A DNA stretch of 64,000 nucleotides from JAMCRM01 sp035561075. Its GTDB lineage: Bacteria; Acidobacteriota; Terriglobia; Bryobacterales; Bryobacteraceae. Location: assembly GCA_035561075.1 (NCBI GenBank), contig DATMYF010000189.1, positions 1 to 64,000 on the forward strand, in the 5' to 3' direction. Each line of letters starts with the position of its first letter. The stretch's first letter is position 1. The notes below the pieces were generated by a model. The model was not told where the DNA came from. It did no database searches and saw nothing but the letters and a program-made list of their open reading frames with translations. Both the position numbers and the translations under genes were made by a program. Positions 1-7,508 of this stretch are shown piece by piece.

Positions 1-161
1 TTGGCGAGCTGCATGGAGATGCGGCTCTGCCCCATCCCGAGAATCTCCTGCAGTTCCGCGACGCTGAGTTCTTCGGTACGGAGGAGCCGGAGAATCCGCA
101 GCCTGCCCTCGTCTGAGAGCACCCGCAAGGCTTTGAGTACGGTTGCCACTTCGGTAACCAT
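1..161 (-). CDS. ArsR-family transcriptional regulator, N-terminal part (cut by window start)
   Basis: Reading the minus strand from ATG at 161 gives 53 residues with a winged-helix ArsR/SmtB start: a helix around VLKALRVLSDEGRLRIL, then LSVAELQEILGMGQSRIS as the recognition helix-turn-helix. The rest lies outside the window. It is divergent from ahcY and separated from it by only 68 bp containing a palindrome. ArsR-type regulators fused to a SAM-methyltransferase domain and controlling ahcY and methionine-cycle genes (SahR type) are known. Whether this protein carries that domain cannot be seen here, so SahR is an inference from position. The ArsR fold call itself is firm. Confidence 0.75.
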   Translation of the reverse strand, partial: MVTEVATVLKALRVLSDEGRLRILRLLRTEELSVAELQEILGMGQSRISMQLA

Positions 162-164
162 TGT

Positions 165-188
165 ATCAACGAATCATGATCCATTGAT
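165..188. promoter_or_regulatory. Imperfect palindrome between regulator and ahcY, likely operator
   Basis: A 24-bp imperfect inverted repeat has outer arms ATCAA and TTGAT and the centre ATCATGAT. It sits in the short divergent gap between the ArsR-type gene and ahcY, immediately upstream of a -10-like TATACT at 202-207 and the GGGAGGAG ribosome-binding site of ahcY. Position and symmetry fit a dimeric winged-helix operator controlling both genes. Function is inferred. Confidence 0.55.
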
Positions 189-229
189 GCAAGCTTTCTG
201 ATATACTTTGCGGGAGGAGAGCCATTCGC

Positions 230-1651
230 ATGAGTACTGTCACGCCCGTGGCGGCCGAATACAAGGTCGCCGACATTTCCCTGGCCGATTGGGGCCGCAA
301 AGAGATCTCGATAGCCGAGCATGAGATGCCCGGCCTGATGTCCATCCGGAAGAAACATGCCGCGGAGAAGCCGCTGGCCGGGGTCCGGATCACGGGTTCC
401 CTGCACATGACAATTCAGACCGCGGTCCTGATCGAGACCCTGATCGATCTGGGGGCGACGGTCCGGTGGGCGAGCTGCAATATCTTCTCCACCCAGGATC
501 ACGCGGCGGCGGCCATCGCAGCCGCGGGCGTGCCGGTGTTCGCCTGGAAGGGCGAGTCGCTCGAAGAGTACTGGGAATGCACGTATCAGGCGCTCAGCCA
601 TGCCGGCGGCAAGGGTCCGGAACTGGTGGTCGACGACGGCGGCGACGTGACCTTGCTCATCCACAAGGGCTACGAGCTCGAAGAGGGCAGCGACTGGGTG
701 AACACTCCCTCGAGCTGCCAGGAAGAGAAGGTCATCAAAGACCTGCTGAAACGGGTGTTCGTGGAGAACCCGCGCCGCTGGCACGAGATGGCGAAGGATT
801 GGCGGGGCGTTTCCGAGGAGACCACCACCGGGGTGCATCGCCTCTACAAAATGCAGCAGGAAGGCAAGCTGCTGGTGCCCGCGATCAATGTCAACGATTC
901 CGTTACGAAGTCGAAGTTCGACAACCTTTACGGCTGCCGCGAGTCGCTGGCGGACGGCATCAAGCGCGCTACCGACGTAATGATGGCCGGAAAGGTCGCG
1001 GTGGTGTGCGGGTATGGCGATGTCGGGAAGGGCTCGGCCCACTCACTGCGCGGCATGGGCGCGCGGGTGATCGTGACAGAGATTGACCCGATCAACGCTC
1101 TCCAGGCCGCCATGGAAGGCTTCCAGGTGACCACCATCGAGGAAACGCTCGGCACTGGCGACATTTATGTTACTTGCACGGGCAACGTGGACATCATCAC
1201 GCTTGAGCACATGCAGAAGATGAAGGACCAGGCCATTGTCTGCAACATCGGGCATTTCGACAGCGAGATTCAGGTGGACCGGCTGAACGGCTCCGGGGCT
1301 TCGAAGACCAATATCAAGCCGCAGGTGGATATGTACACCTTCCCGAACGGCAACAGCATTTACCTGCTGGCCGAAGGACGGCTGGTAAACCTGGGTTGCG
1401 CCACCGGACACCCGAGTTTCGTGATGTCGAACAGCTTCTCCAACCAGACGCTGGCCCAGATCGACCTTTGGAAAAATCGCGACAACTACAAGGTTGGGGT
1501 GTACACGCTGCCGAAGAAGCTTGATGAAGAAGTCGCGCGGCTGCACCTGGCGAAGATCGGGGCGAAGTTGACGACTCTGAGCCAGAAGCAGGCGGACTAC
1601 ATCGATGTGCCGGTCGAGGGCCCGTACAAGCCGGACCATTACCGGTACTAG
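230..1651 (+). CDS. ahcY: S-adenosylhomocysteine hydrolase
   Basis: This cytosolic NAD-dependent enzyme reversibly splits S-adenosylhomocysteine into adenosine and homocysteine and so relieves product inhibition of methyltransferases. The protein has 473 residues, the usual bacterial length. It shows the N-terminal substrate-domain hallmark GSLHMTIQTAVL (about residue 56), the NAD-binding loop VCGYGDVGKGSA (about 262), the HFDSEIQ and GHPSFVMS blocks, and the invariant C-terminal tail KPDHYRY. The start at 230 is preceded by GGGAGGAG at a good distance. It overlaps the 3' end of the convergent hydrolase gene by 4 bp. The many SAM methyltransferases downstream would all generate its substrate. 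Confidence 0.97.
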   Translation: MSTVTPVAAEYKVADISLADWGRKEISIAEHEMPGLMSIRKKHAAEKPLAGVRITGSLHMTIQTAVLIETLIDLGATVRWASCNIFSTQDHAAAAIAAAGVPVFAWKGESLEEYWECTYQALSHAGGKGPELVVDDGGDVTLLIHKGYELEEGSDWVNTPSSCQEEKVIKDLLKRVFVENPRRWHEMAKDWRGVSEETTTGVHRLYKMQQEGKLLVPAINVNDSVTKSKFDNLYGCRESLADGIKRATDVMMAGKVAVVCGYGDVGKGSAHSLRGMGARVIVTEIDPINALQAAMEGFQVTTIEETLGTGDIYVTCTGNVDIITLEHMQKMKDQAIVCNIGHFDSEIQVDRLNGSGASKTNIKPQVDMYTFPNGNSIYLLAEGRLVNLGCATGHPSFVMSNSFSNQTLAQIDLWKNRDNYKVGVYTLPKKLDEEVARLHLAKIGAKLTTLSQKQADYIDVPVEGPYKPDHYRY

Positions 1652-3210
1652 GGAACGTGAGGCTTCGGCTCCGGCCGAAATAGCAGGTCGTGATAGTCGA
1701 AGCTGAAGTCCGCCAGTTCCGAGACGGCGCGCATCCGAATACTGTCCACGACGCCTTTGTGATCCAGGGTAAAGGTCACGAAGGCGTCAGGGATGGTTTT
1801 GTCGCGGAAGCGCGCATGAAACGTGTCGTAGTGCCAGTGTTCGAGGTCGGCCACCATGGCGGGGGTTCTGGCCATCCGCAGCACCAGGTTGCCGTTCTCG
1901 ACAGAGGTGGCGGCTTTGCCATACCACGGGTCGCGATACTCGCCCACATACCGCGCCGCCTCCATTGACGGCTTCGTCCCCCTCACCCGCTGTTCCTGCT
2001 GCTTCTTTTCGGCTTCCGCCGCCTTGGCCATGGTCTTCTTTCGGGAATCGAGGTAGGCCGCGATCCAGTCCGACGGAGGATTTCCAAGATAATGATCGAG
2101 CACATGGTAGGCGATAGCCTGCGTGGCTCCACCTTCTTCCTGGTTGGTAAGGATGACGACCCCGAGCTTGGCGTCCGGTACCATCAGGACGCGCGTCACC
2201 ATGCCGGTGAGGCCTCCGCTGTGTCCTACCAGTTTGCGCCCGCGGTAGTCGCGCAGGTCCCAACCCAGCCCGTAGGTGGCGAAGTTCGGCTGCGCGGCTT
2301 TGAGGCTATCGCTGGAGGGCTCGCGGATTGGCTGGATCGTTTGCGAACTCCACATTTCCTTCGCAGCGGCTTCGCTCCACAGCCGTTTGCCGCCGGGTAG
2401 CCTGCCGCCCTCAAGCTGCGCGGCAACCCATTTCGCCATCTCGGCGGCGCTCGATTTGATGCCCGCCGCGGCGGCCCAGGTCGCATCGCGGGTGGGCGGA
2501 ATCGGGCTCAGTTCGCCTTCGAGACGCCAGCCGCGGGAGTGCGGGAAGGCCACGTTATCGCCGCTCTGGAAGCCCCTGGATGTGATGGTGCTGCGGTGCA
2601 TCCCGACGGGTGTGAGGATGCGTTCCCGGATGAAATCATCCCAGCTCTTGCCCGTTACGGCGGGTATGATCTCCCCTGCTACCACGAACATCAGGTTGTT
2701 GTACGCATAGCGGCTGCGCATGCTGGTGGATGGGCGGATAAAGCGGGCGGCGGCCAATACCTGCGCGCGGGTGACATCGGTATCGGGCCAGAAGAGCAGG
2801 TCTCCGGCGCCGAGCCCAAGTCCCGTGCGATGGCAGAGCAGGTCCCGGACGGTCAGCTCGCGGGTAACCCAGGGGTCGTACAGCTGAAAGCCCGGGAGAT
2901 GCTTCTGGACGGGGTCGTCCCAGCGGACTTTACCTTCGTCCACCAGCATCGCGAGAGCCGCTGCGGTGAAGGCTTTGGTATTCGAGGCGATGCCGAAAAG
3001 CGTATTCTCGTCAACGCGCGCCGGGTCGCCCAGCCTGCGCACCCCGTAACCCTTCACAGCCTCTACGCGGCCGTCCTTCACGATGGCGACGGCGACGCCG
3101 GGCACGTCGAAAGCTTGCATAGCTCGCGCAACCCAGGCATCCAGATCGGGCGGCGCGGCGGCCCGTGCCAGTGCCGTCCAGAGCAGCAGCAGGAGGGCGA
3201 GGAGCTTCAT
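1648..3210 (-). CDS. Secreted class-C beta-lactamase-like serine hydrolase
   Basis: The 520-residue protein begins with a signal peptide (MKLLALLLLLWTALARAAA). The beta-lactamase/esterase family catalytic motifs follow in order: SxxK as SNTK (about residue 77), YxN as YNN in RYAYNNLMF (about 170), and HSGG (about 332). A C-terminal extension of about 150 residues resembles the DUF3471-type domain found on many acidobacterial members. The family includes esterases, D-aminopeptidases and penicillin-binding hydrolases, so the substrate is not predictable and antibiotic resistance should not be assumed. It lies 11 bp downstream of, and co-directional with, the Gfo/Idh/MocA gene, suggesting an operon. 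Confidence 0.85.
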   Translation of the reverse strand: MKLLALLLLLWTALARAAAPPDLDAWVARAMQAFDVPGVAVAIVKDGRVEAVKGYGVRRLGDPARVDENTLFGIASNTKAFTAAALAMLVDEGKVRWDDPVQKHLPGFQLYDPWVTRELTVRDLLCHRTGLGLGAGDLLFWPDTDVTRAQVLAAARFIRPSTSMRSRYAYNNLMFVVAGEIIPAVTGKSWDDFIRERILTPVGMHRSTITSRGFQSGDNVAFPHSRGWRLEGELSPIPPTRDATWAAAAGIKSSAAEMAKWVAAQLEGGRLPGGKRLWSEAAAKEMWSSQTIQPIREPSSDSLKAAQPNFATYGLGWDLRDYRGRKLVGHSGGLTGMVTRVLMVPDAKLGVVILTNQEEGGATQAIAYHVLDHYLGNPPSDWIAAYLDSRKKTMAKAAEAEKKQQEQRVRGTKPSMEAARYVGEYRDPWYGKAATSVENGNLVLRMARTPAMVADLEHWHYDTFHARFRDKTIPDAFVTFTLDHKGVVDSIRMRAVSELADFSFDYHDLLFRPEPKPHVP

Positions 3211-3221
3211 ACGTTCGCTGT

Positions 3222-4580
3222 TCAGCCCAGCTTGTAGGGTGCGCGGTATTTATAGTGCAGGAATTCGTTAGCGCGCTGGTTATTGGTGAAACGCTCCGTG
3301 CGCCCGTCCCACTCCAGCATGCTGCGGGTCTTGTGGGCGATGTTCCCCAGAATCGTGGATGAAGTGGAGATGTGCCCTGTCAGCACGTCGGCGCGGCACT
3401 TGGCACGCGACTTGATGCAATCGAGAAAATCCCGCGCGTGGGCGTTGGTGTCGTATGCCGCGGTGCCCTGGCCGACGCGCGCCTCGATCTGCGGTTTCTT
3501 CGACGAAGCTGCTTTGGCGCCCTCGCGATAAACCGGGTTGCCATAGCCCTTGCCGCCGGCGTACCCGGCAGGGAAGTCGGTGATACCCTCGGGTACCACC
3601 TCCCAACCCGAATTGCGCACGTAAAGCGTACCCTTAGTCCCGCGGAACTCGATTTCGGAATTCTTCGCGTTGCTGGGAGCGGCGTTGCCGTTGATCTGCG
3701 AGAAGACCACCAGGGTGGACTTGGGGAATTCCCAGAGCACTTCCAGGGTGTCGGGGATTTCACGATTGTCCTTGATGCCTGCGTTATGCCCACCAATGGC
3801 CGTGACGGCGGTGGGCCATTCGAGATCCAGGAACCAGCGGATCACGTCCAGGAAGTGGACGCCGAAATTAGTAAGCTGCCCGCCGGAGTAGTTATAGAAC
3901 CAGCGGAAGTTATAGTAAGTCCGGTTGGCGTTGTACGGCACCTTCGGGGCGGGGCCGAGCCACTGCTCCCATTCCCACTCGGAGGGTGGCGGACCGTCGG
4001 AAGCCGGCCCGAGGCCGAGCGGCCACTCGTTGCGGATGTGGAACGCCCGCGCGACCGAAACCTTTCCGATGCCGCCGGACCGGATGAACCCGGCCGCTTC
4101 GGCGTACGACCTCCAGGAACGCCGGTTGGTGCCCACTTGCGTCACCCGCTTGGTGCGCTCGGCCGTTTCCACCATCCGCCGGCCCTCGTGAACGGTGAGG
4201 CTCAATGGCTTCTCGACATAGACGTCCTTGCCGGCCTGGCAGGCTTCGACGAACTGGATGGCGTGCCAGTGATCGGGCGTCGCGATGACCACCGCGTCGA
4301 CGTTCTTGTCCTCGAGCAGCTTCCTGTATTCCTTGTGCCGGGTCGGATTGCCGCGGGATTTCCGGACGGCCAGGTCCATGTAGTCCTCGCGCAGATCGCA
4401 GACAGCCACGGTCTGGGCGTCGCCCCATTCGAGGAAGGCATCGTGCACCTGGTCGCCACGGTTGCCGAGACCGATGTAGCCCACCCCCACACGGTCATTG
4501 GCCCCAAGGATCCGGGAATAACCGGCCGCGGTGGCCACCGCTGCGGCCCTGCCGAACTGACGACGGGAAAGATCGGTCAC
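3222..4580 (-). CDS. Gfo/Idh/MocA family oxidoreductase, Tat-exported
   Basis: The 452-residue protein has a Tat-like leader (SRRQFGRAAAVATAAGYS), then the Rossmann start VGVGYIGLGNRGDQV, the family motif VIATPDHWHA (about residue 100), and EKPLSLT (about 123), whose Lys is the usual catalytic or cofactor-binding residue. The family performs NAD(P)-dependent oxidation, reduction or epimerisation of sugars and cyclitols. Exported members are abundant in Acidobacteriota and Planctomycetota, but their substrates are mostly unknown. It is the first gene of a probable two-gene unit with the hydrolase downstream. A paralogue lies at 7509-8696. Confidence 0.88.
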   Translation of the reverse strand: MTDLSRRQFGRAAAVATAAGYSRILGANDRVGVGYIGLGNRGDQVHDAFLEWGDAQTVAVCDLREDYMDLAVRKSRGNPTRHKEYRKLLEDKNVDAVVIATPDHWHAIQFVEACQAGKDVYVEKPLSLTVHEGRRMVETAERTKRVTQVGTNRRSWRSYAEAAGFIRSGGIGKVSVARAFHIRNEWPLGLGPASDGPPPSEWEWEQWLGPAPKVPYNANRTYYNFRWFYNYSGGQLTNFGVHFLDVIRWFLDLEWPTAVTAIGGHNAGIKDNREIPDTLEVLWEFPKSTLVVFSQINGNAAPSNAKNSEIEFRGTKGTLYVRNSGWEVVPEGITDFPAGYAGGKGYGNPVYREGAKAASSKKPQIEARVGQGTAAYDTNAHARDFLDCIKSRAKCRADVLTGHISTSSTILGNIAHKTRSMLEWDGRTERFTNNQRANEFLHYKYRAPYKLG

Positions 4581-4610
4581 TAAAGTTGCTCCTCGGGATA
4601 GTATATGCGG

Positions 4611-5543
4611 CTACAGCCCCGATGCGGCGGCGGCGTTGTCGCGGAAGAGCGAGCCGTCCCGGATGTAGCGCCGGACGGTCGCGAGGGAGCGGTGTCCGGT
4701 CTGGTTCATGATGGCCCGCTCGGAGGCCCCGGCCATCGCGGCGGCAGTGGCCAGGCCGGCCCGCAGGGAGTGGCCGGAATAACCGGCGGGGTCCAGCCCG
4801 GCGGCCGCGATGGCAGATTTCACCAGACGCGCGACGGCCTTGTCGGAAAGGCGGCTGGGGAACAGGTTACCGTGCCGGCCCAGACGGCGGAACACGGGGC
4901 CGTGGCTGCCATCGGTTTCATCGCGCCAGGCGGCGAGCGCACGAACGGGGCAATGTACGCGGCCGTAGGGGATGCCGATTTTCCGGCCGGCGCCTTCCGG
5001 GTCGGTCTTCGACCGCCGCAGCCTAATGGTGAGACCCTCGGAGCTCCACGCGACATCCTCCCAATCGAGGGCTACCAGTTCGGAGCGCCGGAACGCGCCC
5101 GCAAAGCCCACCAGCAGAAGGGCGCGGTTACGCACTCCGAGGAGACTGTCCGGCAGGGTGGCGAGCATGCGCGCCAGATCGGCGACGAGCACCGGCTTTT
5201 TCGCTTGCGCGGCGGTGCCCTTGGCGCGGCGAATGCCTGCCATTACCGCCCGCACGGCCGGTTGGTGCGTGGGGGAGACGCAGCCCGCCGCCTGGTGGGC
5301 CTGGCTGACGGCCGAGAGACGCCGGGCGAGCGAAGCGGCTGTGTGGGTAGCGGCCAGGGCAGTCAGGTAGAGGACGAGGGTATCCGGGGCGGCGGGCAGG
5401 GGTTCGCGGTCCTCGCGGTCGCACCAGGAAGCGAAGTGCGCCCAATCGGCGCGGTATGCGCGGCGAGTGTGGGGGGACTTGGCCTGGCGAAGATACTCTC
5501 GGGCTTTGGCGAGGAGGGCCGAGGGTGCGGGGAGAGAGGTCAT
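4611..5543 (-). CDS. Tyrosine site-specific recombinase (integrase), intact
   Basis: The 310-residue protein has an N-terminal SAM-like core-binding domain (SPHTRRAYRADWAHFASWC, about residues 23-41) and a C-terminal catalytic domain. The catalytic residues are visible: Arg in GAFRRSELVAL, the HSLRAG box, the GHRS box, and Tyr in RRYIRDG near the C-terminus. It is the kind of recombinase found on plasmids and integrative elements for dimer resolution or integration. It lies directly downstream of a ribbon-helix-helix/ParA pair in the same orientation. Two short repeats sit in its upstream region (5556-5580 and 5599-5619). It marks the left edge of the accessory region. Confidence 0.93.
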   Translation of the reverse strand: MTSLPAPSALLAKAREYLRQAKSPHTRRAYRADWAHFASWCDREDREPLPAAPDTLVLYLTALAATHTAASLARRLSAVSQAHQAAGCVSPTHQPAVRAVMAGIRRAKGTAAQAKKPVLVADLARMLATLPDSLLGVRNRALLLVGFAGAFRRSELVALDWEDVAWSSEGLTIRLRRSKTDPEGAGRKIGIPYGRVHCPVRALAAWRDETDGSHGPVFRRLGRHGNLFPSRLSDKAVARLVKSAIAAAGLDPAGYSGHSLRAGLATAAAMAGASERAIMNQTGHRSLATVRRYIRDGSLFRDNAAAASGL

Positions 5544-5555
5544 GTCAGGGGTGAC

Positions 5556-5580
5556 GTCCGATACACTTCTGTTATCGGAC
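5556..5580. repeat. Perfect 8-bp inverted repeat with 9-bp spacer upstream of recombinase
   Basis: GTCCGATA-N9-TATCGGAC, 13 bp upstream of the recombinase start codon. The geometry resembles a tyrosine-recombinase core site, but a transcriptional operator is equally possible. Confidence 0.6.
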
Positions 5581-5598
5581 GGATGTTCCTCCTTGTTA

Positions 5599-5619
5599 TG
5601 CGCATCTGTGCACTAACAT
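5599..5619 (+). repeat. Dispersed direct repeat, copy 1
   Basis: TGCGCATCTGTGC-N2-TAACAT. The same 13+6 bp pattern recurs in the same orientation at 15843-15863. This copy ends exactly at the stop codon of the ribbon-helix-helix gene, between the par pair and the recombinase gene. Role unknown; it could be a recombination or partition site. Confidence 0.55.
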
Positions 5620-5993
5620 CATGACAGCGCGCCGGAACTCGGCGGCTGCGCGAAATCGCCTAGGTGGAGCTCGATAGCCTCCACCACGATGTCGTTCATA
5701 GTAAGGCCGTTGAACCGCGCCACATCGTCCAGGCGGCGGTGCAGTTCGGGGTCGAGGCGGACTAGCAAAGCGCTGCGGGCCACGCGCCGGCGGGGGAGCA
5801 GGCGTGTGCGGGGCTCTGTTGCTGGAGCCGCGCTATCAGGTGCGCTAGCACGTAGGATAGCCGACGAGATATCAGACGCGCCCGTGAGTTGCGCTTCGGC
5901 CTCTTCGAGCGGGACCACCGGACGCCCCAGCGCCGGAAGGTTGCGTTTCTTGAGATTCTGCAGAATCAGGCTGCTGTCTTCGCGCTTAGGCAT
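5619..5993 (-). CDS. Ribbon-helix-helix DNA-binding protein, partner of ParA
   Basis: The 124-residue protein has a long charged, low-complexity N-terminus. Its C-terminal ribbon-helix-helix fold reads ARSALLVRLDPELHRRLDDV followed by FNGLTMNDIVVEAIELHL (about residues 72-112). Small RHH proteins encoded directly after ParA act as centromere-binding partners and autorepressors in type Ib plasmid partition. The predicted start overlaps the end of parA by 28 bp, suggesting translational coupling. The partner role is inferred from position and fold. Confidence 0.75.
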   Translation of the reverse strand: MPKREDSSLILQNLKKRNLPALGRPVVPLEEAEAQLTGASDISSAILRASAPDSAAPATEPRTRLLPRRRVARSALLVRLDPELHRRLDDVARFNGLTMNDIVVEAIELHLGDFAQPPSSGALS

Positions 5994-6661
5994 TCGATCA
6001 GCTCCTTCGTCAGGGTGGCGATTTCGGTGGCGGCTTTGGACCCCGGGGCATGTTCGAGCACGCTCTTCCCTACCCCCACGGATTCGGCGTACGCGATCCG
6101 GTTGAAGATTTCGGTCTCGAGGTGCCGGATGGCCAATCCCTCCACCTGGAAGAACTCCGCCGCGGCCTGGCGGGATTCCCGCATCAGGTTATTGTTGGAC
6201 TGCTTGCGGGAGGTGAGGACGAAGATCTGGAGATCCGGCTTGACCATGGCGGCGTTGCGAAGCAGCGGCAGGATCACTTCCGAGGCCTGGTAGTCCATGG
6301 GAGTCGGTTGTACCGGCACTACGACGGCGCCGGCCGCCAGGATGGCCGCCTGCGTGATGGCGTCCGAGCCGCCGCTATTCCCGCCGCCCGGAGGGCAGTC
6401 GATCAGGACCACCTCATAGCTGGAATTGCCGACGATGCGGGGCAATTCGCGATGCAGGTGCGGGCTGGGGAGGGCGATCACCTCGAAGGGAAGGCGCGAT
6501 TCTTCGCTGTTATTTCGCCATCGGAGCGCGCTGCCCTGGGGATCGGCGTCCACGAGCAGGACGCGATAGCCGGCGGCGGCAAGTCCCGCGGCCAGGTTCA
6601 CGCAGGTAGTTGTCTTTCCGCATCCGCCTTTCTGGTTCGCGACGGCGATAGTGATGGGCAT
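5966..6661 (-). CDS. parA: ParA-family partition ATPase (module 1)
   Basis: The 231-residue protein is a small ParA/ParF-type ATPase without an N-terminal HTH, as in type Ib partition systems. It shows the deviant Walker A box KGGCGKTTT (residues 11-19), LLVDADPQGSA (Walker A', about 36) and VVLIDCPPGGGN (Walker B, about 84). It would bind the nucleoid and move plasmid copies bound by the RHH partner encoded immediately downstream. Upstream, at 6715-6730, lies a perfect palindrome that could be an operator or part of the centromere. It is unrelated in detail to the second ParA at 18399-19163. Confidence 0.92.
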   Translation of the reverse strand: MPITIAVANQKGGCGKTTTCVNLAAGLAAAGYRVLLVDADPQGSALRWRNNSEESRLPFEVIALPSPHLHRELPRIVGNSSYEVVLIDCPPGGGNSGGSDAITQAAILAAGAVVVPVQPTPMDYQASEVILPLLRNAAMVKPDLQIFVLTSRKQSNNNLMRESRQAAAEFFQVEGLAIRHLETEIFNRIAYAESVGVGKSVLEHAPGSKAATEIATLTKELIECLSAKTAA

Positions 6662-6714
6662 GTAGCTGGTGACATCCTAGGCTGATAGTCCTATATCTGT
6701 CAAGATATTTATCA

Positions 6715-6730
6715 AGCTATCATGATAGCT
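6715..6730. promoter_or_regulatory. Perfect 16-bp palindrome upstream of parA (module 1)
   Basis: AGCTATCATGATAGCT is fully self-complementary. It lies in an AT-rich stretch (about 6680-6735) within otherwise GC-rich DNA, 53 bp upstream of parA. A partition-site or ribbon-helix-helix operator role is plausible. The remaining DNA up to the sigma factor start at 6900 shows nothing else recognisable. Confidence 0.5.
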
Positions 6731-6899
6731 ATCTGACTGCCCCATCGATGCGCGTCATCGTCCCGCGGGCCTTCGAGCAGTTGCCCGATCACACAAACCC
6801 CGGTCGTGCCCGCCGGCGCCGGCGCGCTAACAATTCTTTACAGAGCTGTCGCACCTGGTAGGGAACCCAACGCCCGCGCGCCGAATCTCTCTAACTTCC

Positions 6900-7499
6900 G
6901 TGATAAACAGATCCGATGTTCTCCCAGAAACTCGGCATCTCGACCCGGATGCGGCCCTGATGCTCGAAGCCAAGGCGGGAGAAACCGCCAGCCTCGGTCT
7001 GCTGGTAGAGAAGCACCGCCGCGGAGTGTTGCACTTCTTCTATCGCCAGTTGCATGATGCCGCCATCGCCGAGGAGCTGACCCAGGAAGTCTTCCTGCGG
7101 GTTCACCGCAGCCGCGCGAGCTACGAGCCGACAGCCAAGTTCTCCACCTGGCTCTACCGCATCGCCGCCAATCTGGTCTTGAACTGGCGCCGCGATCACG
7201 ACCGCGAGAAGTCCTACATCCGCCTGGACGCGCCCCTGCCTTCAACGACCGTGCGCGGCCAACTAGCCGACGCTTGCATGTCGGCGGACGAGTGGTTGTG
7301 CTTCGAAACCAGGCGGGCCGAAGTACGGCGCGCCGTTTCGGAACTGCCAGGCCGCCAGCGGACCGTAGTGCTGCTCCATAAGTTCGAAGATATGGAGGGC
7401 CAGCAGATCGCCGCGACCCTCGGTTGTTCCCACCAGGCCGTTCGCTCACTCTTGTGCCGCGCCTATGCGAACCTCAGGGTGCGGCTGTCGGACGTCTGA
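6900..7499 (+). CDS. ECF-type RNA polymerase sigma factor
   Basis: The 199-residue protein has a GTG start. Sigma region 2 is visible as EELTQEVFLRVHRS and FSTWLYRIAANLVLNWRR (about residues 60-100). Region 4 is AVSELPGRQRTVVLLHKFEDMEGQQIA with the helix-turn-helix LGCSHQAVRSLLCRAYANLR (about 143-195). No anti-sigma gene is adjacent: the next gene is a convergent oxidoreductase. It lies within the accessory region between module 1 and the GH38 gene, so it could be cargo or host DNA. Confidence 0.92.
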   Translation: MINRSDVLPETRHLDPDAALMLEAKAGETASLGLLVEKHRRGVLHFFYRQLHDAAIAEELTQEVFLRVHRSRASYEPTAKFSTWLYRIAANLVLNWRRDHDREKSYIRLDAPLPSTTVRGQLADACMSADEWLCFETRRAEVRRAVSELPGRQRTVVLLHKFEDMEGQQIAATLGCSHQAVRSLLCRAYANLRVRLSDV

Positions 7500-7508
7500 T
7501 CGGCACCC

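Noticed and set aside
161..229. SAH riboswitch upstream of ahcY
   Set aside because: Only 68 bp are available and a palindromic operator occupies much of it; no pairing pattern of the known riboswitch was seen.
3372..4583. 403-residue plus-strand open frame
   Set aside because: Antisense to the well-supported Gfo/Idh/MocA gene; no domain or ribosome-binding site. A high-GC shadow.
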